Below, in pieces: positions 20,365 through 31,099 of a stretch of 64,000 nucleotides of DNA (position 1 is its first letter; the number at the start of each line of letters is the position of its first letter). A program made the position numbers and the translations under genes. The notes beneath the pieces were generated by a model. The model worked only from the letters and a program-made list of their open reading frames with translations. It ran no database searches and was not told the origin of the DNA. Source of the DNA: Tritrichomonas musculus (taxonomy: Eukaryota; Parabasalia; Tritrichomonadida; Tritrichomonadidae); NCBI GenBank assembly GCA_039105265.1, contig JAPFFF010000063.1, positions 186,001 through 250,000 of the forward strand, in the 5' to 3' direction.

Positions 20365-20440
20365 CATAGCCAGATAAATTCCACAGCCAGATAAATCCCA
20401 CAACCAGATAATCCTACCGCCAGATAATATTATCTTAAAT
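20365..20440 (+). repeat. Short tandem repeat, about 17-bp unit, four units
   Basis: The units resemble AGCCAGATAAATYCCAC. They directly precede the 23-bp array, and both share the CAGATAA core, so the second may have grown from the first. Confidence 0.6.
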
Positions 20441-20445
20441 ATTGA

Positions 20446-21316
20446 CAAACATTGATGCTAGCAACAGATAAATATTGATGCTAACAACAGATAAACATCG
20501 ATTCTTACAATAGATAAACATCGATTCTTACAATAGATAAACATCTATTCTTGCAATAGATAAACATCGATGCTAACAACAAATAAACATCGATGCTAAC
20601 AACAAATAAACATCGATGCTAACAACAGATAAACATCGATGCTAACAACAGATAAACATTGATGCTAACAACAGATAAACATTGATGCTTACAACATACA
20701 AACATCGATGCTAACAACAGATAAACATCGATGCTAACAACAGATAAATATCTATGCTAACAACAGATAAACATCGATGCTAACAACAGATAAACATCGA
20801 TGCTAACAACAGATAAACATTGATGCTTACAACAGATAAATATCTATGCTAACAACAGATAAACATCGATGCTAACAACAGATAAACATCGATGCTAACA
20901 ACAGATAAACATTGATGCTAACAACAGATAAACATTGATGCTAACAACAGAAAAACATCGATGCTAACAACAGATAAACATCGATGCTAACAACAGATAA
21001 ACATTGATGCTTACAACATACAAACATCGATGCTAACAACAGAAAAACATCGATGCTAACAACAGATAAACATTGATGCTAACAACAGATAAACATTGAT
21101 GCTAACAACAGAAAAACATCGATGCTAACAACAGAAAAACATCGATACTAACAACAGACAAACATCTATGCTAACAACAGATAAACATTGATGCTTACAA
21201 CATACAAACATCGATGCTAACAACAGATAAACATCGATGCTAACAACAGATAAACATTGATGCTAACAACAGACAAACATTGATGTTAATAACAGACAAA
21301 CATTGATGTTAATAAC
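20446..21316 (+). repeat. 23-bp minisatellite, about 37 units
   Basis: The unit is ATAAACATCGATGCTAACAACAG, with variants (ATTGAT, TACAAC, CATACAA) that recur in blocks, indicating expansion by multi-unit duplication. There are no unique spacers, so it is not a CRISPR array. The unit is not a multiple of three and is non-coding. Confidence 0.9.
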
Positions 21317-21488
21317 TAATTCGCGTTTTTGCTAATTACAAACTTTTGTTAGTTTTTTACAGAAAGCATTAATAAAGTTTTTTATGCTCTGTTAGTTTTA
21401 GAATAAAAATTCACTAAATTATTGTTTATTTGAATACCTTTTATATAGATATTGTCTTTTTTCTAAAAGAAAAAAACTGTGTACTAGA

Positions 21489-21515
21489 CACTTTTTGAAC
21501 GCAGTTCAAAAAGTG
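21489..21515. repeat. Perfect short palindrome of the CACTTTTTGA type
   Basis: CACTTTTTGAAC and GTTCAAAAAGTG form a 12-bp stem with loop GCA. It is the fourth member of the group at 19893-20175 and shares its arm with the ends of the 400-bp element at 23081. Confidence 0.65.
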
Positions 21516-21804
21516 GCGTTCCTTGTTTTTAATATAATTTTAATTAAAAAAAACTTAAAGTCTTCTGAATATAGAAGGGTAGACAGTCTTTTCCTATCAA
21601 AGGTATTTTCTATAACTTTGCTATAATAAAATATATTTCATAATAATTATAAAAATATTCTTTTATATAAATTTTAACGGTAAAAATTAAGATATATATA
21701 TTTTAATAATAAAAATTAATTCTATTATATATTGATCGTCGTCATAAAAATATTGACCTTTCAGTAAAATTGTGAATATTTTTTTTAATGTTCAATTCAG
21801 TAAG

Positions 21805-21966
21805 ATGATTAGGCGTTCTCAAACTCCATCAACTTTAATAATTGAAGTTGAAGAAAGTAAAGTAAAAGCTAGTACAAATATACAACCCGAAAATTCTGAT
21901 GATGAACAAGACAATGAAGAGGATAGAGTTCGAAGCATCATCAAAGACATTGAAGAAAAAGAGTAA
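21805..21966 (+). CDS. Possible small acidic protein
   Basis: 53 residues from the ATG at 21805, strongly acidic (SDDEQDNEEDRVRS) with a Lys/Glu end. Composition is unlike the surrounding AT-rich DNA, but there is no recognisable domain and no second evidence. A TTCAG just upstream could be a splice acceptor of a longer gene. Doubtful. Confidence 0.25.
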   Translation: MIRRSQTPSTLIIEVEESKVKASTNIQPENSDDEQDNEEDRVRSIIKDIEEKE

Positions 21967-23072
21967 TGTGATGGAAGTCACCATTTTTCTTTTAATTTCT
22001 TTCATTCAATAATTTAAAATAAAAAATAGTTTTGATAACTAACACATTTGATATAGAAAATCATTTTTAATCATGAAGATTTACCAAAAAAGTGACTCTG
22101 AATGATTTATTTTAGCAAATTGAATAATTGATCATAATACAATATATGAAAATTATAAATAAGAATTGAAAAATTAGAAATATTTAAAGCTAATTATTTA
22201 TTAAAACACTAAATTGTTATTTTTTTTTTTTCAGATTAAATTCTGATATGAAATACTATAAGCTGAATTTCAACAGAAAATAAACTAATAATAATTAGAA
22301 ATAGAGTAACTCGACATGACATAAAAAATAATATAAATTAACCCTCATTAATTTAGATACAAGACCAATCAGTTAAAAAAAAAGAATTGTGTTTTCTATT
22401 AAGTTATATGTTTTATAAAAAAAGAAAATCATATTAAAATGAGTAAATAATTTCTTACATTTGCTAGAGATGACTCAATTTGAAGATAATTATAAATTTG
22501 AAAGCAATTATTATGAAATAATGAATAAATCATCGTACAATTCTGTAGATAAATCTATTAATTTGTATGATTTTTCGTATATTTGGTTGTTAATTGTGAA
22601 AAAAATAATCAATTTTCATTGCGAAAAACCCACCGTTAAAAACTTCGCGAAAATTTTACACCACCTTCTATAGCAAAAACACTTTGGTATTAACTCTGCA
22701 AAACTGCATTCCTATGATACATTTTGGAAGAATAAGCATTTCAAATTTGAAGGAAAATGATGTAAAGCTTTCAATTATGAAAAATAAGAATTAAAATATC
22801 TCATTACTTTATAAATTATTTCTGCATATAATCGAATTTATATCTTAAAAAATAGTTTATATTTTTTTCGACAAAATAAATAGATGAATAAATTAATATT
22901 GACGATTTTTTTGTTTTTAAAATTGTTAACGGAATACTGTCTACCCTTCTGAATATAAAAAAAATTATTTAATCAATAAGCCAATGTCTTAAATCTTCTA
23001 CTTCATCAAGCCTATTTATACCATCTTTTATTTCACTAAAAGATTCGATAATAAATTTACAATCACTTTTAC
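21967..23072. other. Gene-free AT-rich stretch
   Basis: A 70-codon open frame at 22461 starts with a non-ATG codon and has no recognisable feature. Nothing else is seen. Confidence 0.4.
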
Positions 23073-23080
23073 GGTCAATA

Positions 23081-23480
23081 GGACAATCGTTTTTTTCTAC
23101 GCCACTTTTTGAATGGTTTTTCTATCTATGAGTAGCTACTCATGGAAAGTAAAAAACCACCATCTTAAGGTGAAATTCAACTTACTCTGTTAGGAAAATT
23201 AACCAAAAAAATCGTAAATTTAAATTTTTTCCTTAAAAAAGCTTTTTTTGATATAATTTTTTTTTATTTTTACATAATTTTTCAGGAATATACGCATCAG
23301 TGATCACCACGGGGCTGCACGAAGCCGAATCAGGTTCCTTTAATTGCTGGATGAATCGGGAAGCCAATTGAACTATATATAAATGCATTTTTTAGCAAAA
23401 ATTGAATAAAAAATGTATAAAAAAGTATTCAAAAAGTTTAAAAGTTTTCAAAAAGTGGCGTAGAAAAATACGATTCCTCC
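23081..23480. mobile_element. 400-bp hAT-like MITE with 8-bp target duplication
   Basis: GGTCAATA occurs at 23073-23080 and again at 23481-23488, exactly flanking the element. The ends are about 33-bp inverted repeats (GGACAATCG... and GGAGGAATCG..., both running into TTTTCTACGCCACTTTTTGAA). The interior is non-coding. An 8-bp duplication is typical of hAT transposons. The inner part of its terminal repeat, CCACTTTTTGA, is the same sequence as the arms of the short palindromes near 19.9-21.5 kb. Confidence 0.8.
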
Positions 23481-23488
23481 GGTCAATA

Positions 23489-24266
23489 TTTCTAGAGTAT
23501 TATAAAAAAATATAAATATAACAAAAATAATTGAGATTTGTGTATCAATTAATTATATTTGTAATTATTACCTATTTAAAATGTATATTATATGTTATTT
23601 AATTGATATTTTAAACTGTTGAAAATTCTATTTTTCATATGTGTACAAGGTCCGTTTACAATTAATGCGAAAATTTTATTTTGAAAATTTAATAGGAAAA
23701 AGTGTAAAATTATTTTAAGATATAATTATTATGATGATGTAGATCATGTATAGCTTTTATTTTTTATAGTTTTATCTTTCTATCATTAATTTTTCAGAAC
23801 TGAAATATTATTGATCATTTGTTTAATATGAGGATATTTCAATTTATTTTTTTAATATATATATTTCATATTATATAAATTTTATTTTATGAGTTGTTTT
23901 ATGTATATTAAAGGAACATGATAATATATTCATGAATGAAGTATTTTTTATTTATTAAAACAATATCTTGGTATTTCCCAAATATTTATATTATATTTTT
24001 ATATTTTTAATTTTTTCATATTATTTAATATGCGATTAATTATTATATTAAATAATTATTCGGTATTTTTAGAGAAATACTTAAAAATTTGGATTTTTTA
24101 TAAATAAATTTAATTATCTTGGAGTTTTTAAGAATTAAATATATATTATATAAATAAATATATTTTTATATTCTTATTTTAATTTAAAAAAAAATATTAA
24201 TCATATATATTTCAGAAAATATGAAGATAAATAAAGTTCAAAAAAATAATATTTCAGATAAATATA
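23489..24266. other. Gene-free, extremely AT-rich stretch
   Basis: Long A/T runs only. No gene, RNA or repeat is recognised. Confidence 0.5.
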
Positions 24267-24436
24267 TGGTTAATAATTCGCCTAGAGTAAAATAAAAGTC
24301 GTTATTACGATAGAATGATGGTTAAAAATTAGCCTCGAGAAAAAAAGTCGTTATTTTGATAATATAAAGGTGAATAATTAACCTTGAGTAAAATGAAATC
24401 CGTTATAACGATTAATATAAGATTAAATATTCACCT
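24267..24436 (+). repeat. Imperfect tandem repeat, about 51-bp unit, three units
   Basis: Units begin near 24267, 24319 and 24369. They share GGTTAATAATT, CCTnGAGTAAAA and TCGTTATnnCGAT. They lie 260-430 bp upstream of the Rho-kinase gene and could be regulatory or a decayed satellite. Confidence 0.55.
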
Positions 24437-24699
24437 TATTTAATAACCGATATTATATGGTGAATAAATAATCATTAATAATCGTCATTTTAAAATTCTA
24501 CGATTATATTGAATTCAAATAATAATAAATATAAATTTACTTTTATCCAAAAATAAAAAGAATACTTTTTTATTATTATATTATATATATTTATTAATAT
24601 ATATTATATTTAAAAACAATAATAATTATATAAAATCATGGGAAATGATCACCTTGTACTCATATATTTGAATAGCTATTCAATATTGAATTAATTTTC

Positions 24700-26697
24700 A
24701 TGAGGCGTATTTTTTTAATTTTCTAACCATCAGACATCAAATTGGTTGTTGTTGGTTCTCCCTATGTGAATATAACATCATATTTATTTACTTATACTAC
24801 AAACTCAAGTCCTGGAGAATACACTCCAACAGTTTTTGATAATTATTCAGCAAATGTCTTGATTGATGACCAACCATTAAATCTTCAACTTTGGGATACA
24901 TCTGGTCACTCAGATTATAAAAAGTTGAGACCATTGTCCTATCCACAAACCGATGCATTAATAATTGCATTTTCTCTTGTTTCTCCTTTATCATTAGAAA
25001 AAGTTGAAACCGAATTTTTACCAGAGATAGAAGAGCATTGTCGAGGTGCTCCATATATTCTTGTTGGATTAAATTTATGTGAAAGAGATGAATTTCCTAT
25101 GCATGCAGATGAATACAAATCAAAAGGATGGTCTCCAATTTCTACCGAAGAAGGTAAACAAGTTATGAGAAGAATTGGTGCAAAAGATTATATCGAATGT
25201 GATATTAATCGTCAAATTCGTGTTGCTGATGGATTCGAGGCAGCAGTCAGAGCTGTTATACATCCATCTCCCATTGTTAAAGAAAAGCTCGAAACAACAG
25301 AAACAAAGAAAAAAGATTCAAAACATTTGTTTTGGAAACACAAAAAAGATAAATCAAAAGAATCAGATGAAAAACAATCAAAAGATAAATCTGATAAAAA
25401 ATCTAAAAATTCAAAGGAAAAACAATCAAAAGATTCAGATAACAAACAATCAAGAAATAAAACAGAAAATCAAGTCCAAAAAAATGTATCAGAAGAAAAA
25501 GTCACCAAAATTGATCTAAAAATTTCGTCATCAAGCATTCATGAACGAAAAAATGAAAATCAAATTAAATTGTATGTGTCACCGATAAAAATCAATGAAA
25601 TAAAACAAATTCAAAAGAAACTTAATATTTCACCATTGAAATGCAATGAAATTAAACAAGTTGAAACAAAGCTCAACTTATCACCAATAAAATTAAAAGA
25701 ATCAAAATCAAAATCAGTCAAGTTAAGCATTTCATCGTCCATAATTCATCAGAAAGAAGAAAAAGAAGACAAAATTCCATGCAGCAAAGAAAAGAACTAT
25801 TTCATTGATATGGAAGAAGAGAAAAATCATGTTTTTATTGAGAACATGAGCAAGAATGAAATCTCAATTTGCATCAAAATCATAGACATTGTAAAAAATT
25901 TAGTCATGTGCAAAAAAATTCTTCTTCCAGAAGAAGAAGCATTTGAACATGTACAAAATTCTTTGAAAGAATTTGAGCTTCTTTTATCAATTGATCATCC
26001 ATGCATCTGCAAAACTTATGGACTAAATACAGCAGAAGAAATCAAAGATGAAAGTGAGAATGACATAACAACAATTGCATTGTTTCTTGAATATCTTGAT
26101 TTTGATTTGAACGAATTTTTAAAGAAAATATTCATGAAAGACAACACAATCAAAACAAGAATTATCATTGAAATAATTCATGGAATGATTTACATCCATA
26201 AACGTGGATTATTTCATCGTGATTTGAGAATGGAAAATATTCGTCTCAATTCACTTTTGAATGCTAAAATTGTCGATTTTGGATTTGCTAAAATTAACGA
26301 ATCATTCTTCCCAAATTTTACTGTTTCTAGAAGTCAAATGATTGGTTTGAAGAAATCTATATTCATGGCTCCTGAATTGTTGAGTGGTGAAAAGTATAAT
26401 AATAAAGTTGACGTTTATTCATTTGCAGTAATTCTTTGCTATTTGCTCACAGGAAGTTTGCCTAAATATACGTTGAAGGATAAAATGAATCGGAAAGAGT
26501 TTCCGTTACCAAGTCCATCATCTTCTATCTCTGAATTTGGAGTTGACCTTATTTCAAGGTGCCTGTCATTTGATTACGAAAGTCGCCCATCATTTGAAGA
26601 TATTCTGAATGAAATCAGAGAAAATAATTATAACCTGGCTTCAAATGTAAATATGAATATTGTCTCAAAAAGAGATAATGAACTTTCTCTGGTTTGA
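24700..26697 (+). CDS. Rho-GTPase-like domain fused to a protein kinase (one small intron)
   Basis: Exon 1 is 24700-24706 and exon 2 is 24734-26697; removing 27 nt gives a 656-residue protein starting MRHIKLVVVG, the normal start of a Rho/Rac protein. The GTPase-like part (1 to about 185) keeps the switch I threonine (YTPTVFDNYS) and DTSG of G3 with the Rho-typical LRPLSYPQTDALII. The P-loop (GSPYVNITS) lacks the GK(S/T), and the G4 motif is altered (GLNLCERD), so nucleotide binding is doubtful. A Lys/Ser-rich linker follows (about 190-340). The kinase part then shows HRDLRMENI, DFG and APE, but no glycine loop is visible. It looks like a signalling adaptor or a kinase controlled by a pseudo-GTPase domain. 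Confidence 0.75.
24707..24733 (+). other. Candidate 27-nt spliceosomal intron
   Basis: It begins GTATTT and ends CTAACCATCAG, so a branch-point-like CTAAC lies right against the acceptor, as in known trichomonad introns. Removing it takes out the in-frame stop and gives the expected Rho N-terminus. Confidence 0.7.
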
Positions 26698-26996
26698 TAA
26701 CTTCAAAAAATAAAATAAAAATATTTTAATATCTTTATTATATTCTGAATATAATGAAAAAATAGGCTTTAAATTGTCAATTAACACTTTTTGAAAGAGA
26801 ATATACATTCTTTTAGATTATCAAAAGTCATTTTGAATTGAGAATTCGATTAAACGTCAAAAGATATAAAATGCATAATATCATTCAAACAAAAAAAAAT
26901 ATTCACATTGCTTCATATTTATACATATTTTGTTTTTTTTTTTTTAACTGATATTATTAAAGGTGACAAAATTTTTTGTTCAAACAATCAAAAAAG

Positions 26997-27071
26997 AGCG
27001 AAGAGTGGATTCGAACCACTGACCTTGAGGTTATGAGCCTCACGAACTAAAACCAGCTGTTCCACATCGCT
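26997..27071 (-). tRNA. tRNA-Met (CAT), elongator type
   Basis: Read on the minus strand: acceptor AGCGATG/CTTCGCT (6 of 7 pairs), D arm GAAC...GTTC, anticodon arm TGAGG CTCATAA CCTCA with anticodon CAT, variable loop AGGTC, and T arm AGTGG TTCGAAT CCACT. A T-run follows the 3' end as a Pol III terminator. No intron. The rest of 26698-27316 shows nothing else. Confidence 0.9.
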
Positions 27072-27316
27072 TTCTGAAATATCCTATCAATTTTAATATA
27101 TATATATATATAGAATTCAAACTTTTGATAGATAAACCTAATAAAAATATTATATTTTATTAAATATATTGTCAAAAAACTTTTAGAGAATAAAAGGATT
27201 GATGCAAAAGGGATTATTTACTTATAGAAATCAAAATATAAAATAGTAATAATCATTGGATTTAAATCTGACTTGGAATCTTAAAAGTGAATATTTAAAA
27301 CTTCACTTTTATTTTG

Positions 27317-28486
27317 ATGGAAAATCTTAGATCCTTGAAATCTTGAAATATTACATCCAATCAATTATAAGCAAAATTATCCAATTTTCGTCTATATCTG
27401 CATTTAATCAAGACAATTTTTCATTATTATTTGACATATTAGACAAAATATTTGTTAATACAATGGATATTAACTTTTGTAATTTTCCATATTTTTTAAT
27501 TTCACTTATGGAAGCCGAAGATTCAATACAAATGCTGAAAAAACATATTCCAATGCTTGAAACTTTATTTTCAAATGAAAAATTTTTCACAAGTTTCGCC
27601 GAGCAACAAGAAATCCAAGTATTTTTTGAAAAAGCATTTGTACAAGTCCAATCGGTTGATTTATGTTATTTGTTTCGCCATTTAATTTGCGTAATTTCAC
27701 CTTTTGAATTGAAGAGGACGATAGACCTCTCAAAAATTCTGTCACTTTTATCAACCCAAACTAAACATGAAATTCAAATTGAGTATTCAATTGTCATATC
27801 GAAATTAATTGCATCAAATGTTAAAAGCCGTTTATTTTTGAATGGCAATCAAAATTTCTTTTTGTTTTCAAATTTGATTCAATCTGCATCATCCAAAATT
27901 GTTATTGAGATCTTCAATGACTTGCTGTTCACAGTTCCAGAAGATCTCGATCTCTTCTACAACATCATCTTATTTTATCAATGGATTTTCAAAGATTATT
28001 GTTAATAATCATACTGACATGTTATATGAAATAAACGATAGAGTTCAATTTTATGGGTGGGTTACAAAAATGACTCCGATTAATGATGTGATTAATACAA
28101 TTGCTGTTCTGTCAAAATATGATTCAAATTTTATTTCACCTTTTCTTTCGCCTTTGTTTTCAATTAGGAATAAAAATGAGCCAAATTTTGAGGAGCTTCA
28201 GATAACAGTTCAAGTAATTGAGAGCCAAATTCTCTTACATAAAGAATCTTTATTATATCTTGCAAACATCAATTTTTTGAAAACTTTTGTAATTAATTTA
28301 GATATTGACCTTTTAGGTCAATTATTTGAGAAGATTTATACTTTTTCACAATTGGTTTATGATATTTATACCTTACCAAAATCAGAGCCACTTCGTCCTG
28401 ATGTTATTGTCAAGCTTATTCAAATGTGTGGCAAATTTCCAAACAATGCACAATTTCTCTCAATTTTTCTCGTTATTTCAAATTAG
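27317..28486 (+). pseudogene. Broken host gene for a helical-repeat-like protein, abutting the outer Maverick
   Basis: An ATG at 27317 opens only nine codons (MENLRSLKS). The coding potential then continues in another frame from about 27343 to 28005, and in a third stretch from about 27960 to 28486. The residues are Leu/Ile/Phe-rich with helical spacing (FLISLMEAEDSIQMLKKH, LIQMCGKFPNNAQFLSI), as in ARM/HEAT-like proteins, but the family is not certain. The coding part ends where the Maverick sequence begins. Two frame changes and the truncation suggest a decayed host gene. Small introns could explain one of the frame changes, but I see no clear CTAAC/CAG acceptor. Confidence 0.5.
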
Positions 28487-28489
28487 AAG

Positions 28490-30634
28490 AAGCTAATAAA
28501 GTTGTTGTCAGATATACTGATAATGTTGTTTCACATGTAGTTGGAGTTGATTTCAATTCATTGTATCCTTCAGCATGTTCTGGTAACTGGCATTCATTCA
28601 ACAAATATCATGGAGGTATCATGTACATGCCAGGTTCAATGTTAAATTCATATGATTGTTATGATGAGAATGGTAAGCAGAAACCAAATGTATATCATAC
28701 TTGTATGAGTATAATCAATTCCAAACATAGGTTTGATAAGAATCCCAAATTTATATTCCATGCAACTGTTAAGTTAGAATGTCCCAAAGATTTGATTAAT
28801 GATTTCATTAATTTCCCACCTGTATTTCGCAATTTTGAGATCAAAAATGATGAAGATATAATTGGTTCATACATGTACAAATATGGTAAAGACAATAATA
28901 TCCATACTGTTGACAAATCTGATACCAAGCTTACAATGACTCTTGATACAAGAGGTGAATTCAAGACATTTGGTTGCTATTATTTGTGGTTTCTCATTGA
29001 CCATGGTTTGGAAATTGTTGATATCCAGAATGTTACAATATATGATTGCCATAGAGGTTTCAATGCATTCGTTAATGAGTTTATGGGAGAGCGTCAGAAG
29101 ATATTAAGTGGAGAGAAACCTGGAAATGAGAATTTCTTTAAAATTAGTATGAATGGATCTTATGGATATGATGGTCTCAATACAGAACATTATGATAAAG
29201 TCAAGATTGTAGATCGTGATAGAGCCTTCATTGACATTGCAAGTGAGACTTATGTAAACGGATATCCAATTGGAAATGATTCATATATGATTCAACGTAA
29301 GCCCAAGAATTTCCGATGTAAGACATGTGTTCAAGAGTCATTCTTCACTCTTGATAATGCAAAGTATTGGTATTTGGTTTTCATTTATGACTTCCTTTTC
29401 AAATGTTTAGATGTTGAAAGAATGCATTTCACATCATGTGATACTGATAGTGTTTACTTTGCAATTGCTGGAGATATGAGTAGACATGGTGAGCAAGTCT
29501 TCGATGCAATCGTTAAAGATAAAGAGTTCTATGAAAAATATGTTTATCAATTCATGCCAAATCCAGCTATTGGAACCATTGCTGATGAGAAGAAAATATT
29601 AGGTGCTGCTGTTGAAAAATATGGAGATAATCAAGTTGCATTATGTCCTAAATGCTATACAATTTGGAATAATAAAGAAAATGGCTCCCTAGAAACTAAA
29701 GCATTGAAAGTCAAAGGTGTATCATTGAAGAAGAATAATATTGATCCAACTGATTATTATGCAATCATTGTTGATAATTGTGTCATTCCAGGTAAGAATA
29801 TTAATCTCCAAATGAATCGTAATCAAATGTCTAAGGTGACTATTCAGAAGAATGCGTTGACTGGATTTCATAACAAAATGATAGTATTGGAAGATCAAAC
29901 TTGCATTCCATTCATTAAAGGTTTGACTGCTAATGATGTTATTATCAAATCATGTGAAGAGTATGCTAAAGAATGTGAAAATGAATTCAAAAATATAATG
30001 AACAATAAAGATTTAGATGTTGAATTACTTGAACTTGGAAAGAATATTTCTGAAAATGAAAGTGAGGTCTCTGCAAATGGAAATTCAAATAATATCCCAA
30101 CTTTTATAAATGATTTTGATGAGAGTCATTGGGATTTACCATTGAGAACTAGATTTGATGAGAACTTCAAGATTACATTCAATAAGTCCAAACATGGATC
30201 CTGTGATGGTAAACATATTGGTGATCTTAAATGTAGAAATCAGACTGGAATGGTTTTGAGTGTAAATGAAACTCCTGGATTTGCTGTGATTGACATTGAT
30301 ATTAATAAGAAGTTGCCTCAAAAGAAAAGATTTGAAATCAAGCAATCAATAATTAGTAAACTCTCTGAAGATGATATCATTATTGAGACTGGAAGTGGTA
30401 GTCTTCATATTTATGCAAATCATAATATTCCAGGTTTATATAAGAATGCATATGTCAAATGTTTCGAATGTGATGAGTTTGATATAGATTATTTTGCTTC
30501 TGTTGATTGCAATTCATATCATGGCCTAATGCTCCCTGATTCTGAAAATGAGAATGGAAGATATGAATTCGATCAAGGTAATTGGGATTCAGTTATCAAG
30601 AGAACGGCAGCAGATGTAATCAAATCTTTAGGTG
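28490..30634 (+). pseudogene. polB: Outer Maverick polB, part left of the insertion (palm plus primase-like domain)
   Basis: Family B DNA polymerase of the Polinton type, which copies the element DNA. Motif A DFNSLYPS lies near 28549-28572, motif B KISMNGSYGYDG near 29140-29175, and motif C DTDS near 29440. After the palm the frame continues into a region with VIDIDIN (near 30286-30306) and TGSGSLHIY (near 30387-30413). This is the DxD and sxH pattern of archaeo-eukaryotic primase/primase-polymerase domains. The insertion of the inner element ends this part. Pairwise similarity to the inner polB is clear over the palm only. It is treated as a fossil. Confidence 0.8.
30629..30634. repeat. Target-site duplication TAGGTG, left copy
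   Basis: Six bases directly left of the inner Maverick, repeated exactly at 56006-56011. Six-bp duplications are the rule for Mavericks/Polintons. Confidence 0.93.
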
Positions 30635-30864
30635 AGTAGTGATGATAGTTCCGCATGGGGACCAGATAAATTTCAAATATAACAGCCACATCTAGCCTAA
30701 TTTTGATATTCACATAACCATTTCAAATTAAGCTCCAAACCTTGAATTTTTGCTGAAATGTCATAGTCCAAATCAAAGGAATCTACGGTCTTTTAAAGGA
30801 AATTGCATGTGCCAGGTATCCCCTCCATATCCCCATATCCCCATGCGGAACTATCATCACTACT
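30635..30864. repeat. Terminal 230-bp palindromic module of the inner Maverick
   Basis: The first 26 bases of the element recur inverted at 30839-30864, so the outermost 230 bp has a copy of the element terminus at both of its own ends. The same holds on the right at 55776-56005. Confidence 0.9.
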
Positions 30865-30885
30865 AAGAGGTTCACTTAAGGGGTC

Positions 30886-30948
30886 ACACATCACACCTCA
30901 TACCTCACACCTCATACCTCATACCTCACACCTCACCTCAAATTGGTA
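30886..30948 (+). repeat. CACACCTCATACCT satellite, outer copy in the left TIR
   Basis: 7/14-bp tandem units followed by AAATTGGTATAGGGGTACCC. The same block occurs inverted at 32440-32553, so the TIR gene sits between inverted satellites. The right TIR has both blocks too. Confidence 0.8.
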
Positions 30949-31080
30949 TAGGGGTACCCAAGAGGGGCCTCTCAAAATCCATTTTAGGTAAATTCCATTC
31001 GGCTTCGCCTCAAGATAAATGCTTACGCATTTCCATAAATTGACAATCCCAAAAATAATGCAATTCTCGAATCAATTTAA

Positions 31081-31086
31081 TTTTTT
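31081..31086 (+). promoter_or_regulatory. T-run start-site element before the TIR gene
   Basis: TTTTTT followed by ATCC, 13 bases before the ATG at 31100. Comparable T-runs sit 7-25 bases before most start codons of the inner element. Confidence 0.5.
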
Positions 31087-31099
31087 ATCCATTTAGAAA

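Noticed and set aside
20446-21316. CRISPR-like regularly spaced repeat
   Set aside because: The repeats are head-to-tail with no unique spacers, and the host is eukaryotic; it is a minisatellite.
22461-22673. 70-codon plus-strand frame
   Set aside because: Non-ATG start, no domain and no supporting context.
26997-27071. Intron-containing tRNA
   Set aside because: The arms close normally with a 7-nt anticodon loop; no intron is needed.
30803-30991. 62-codon frame in the terminal repeat (also at 55649-55837)
   Set aside because: It runs through the satellite and the terminal module; the sequence is a simple HTPHTSHL repeat and not protein-like.
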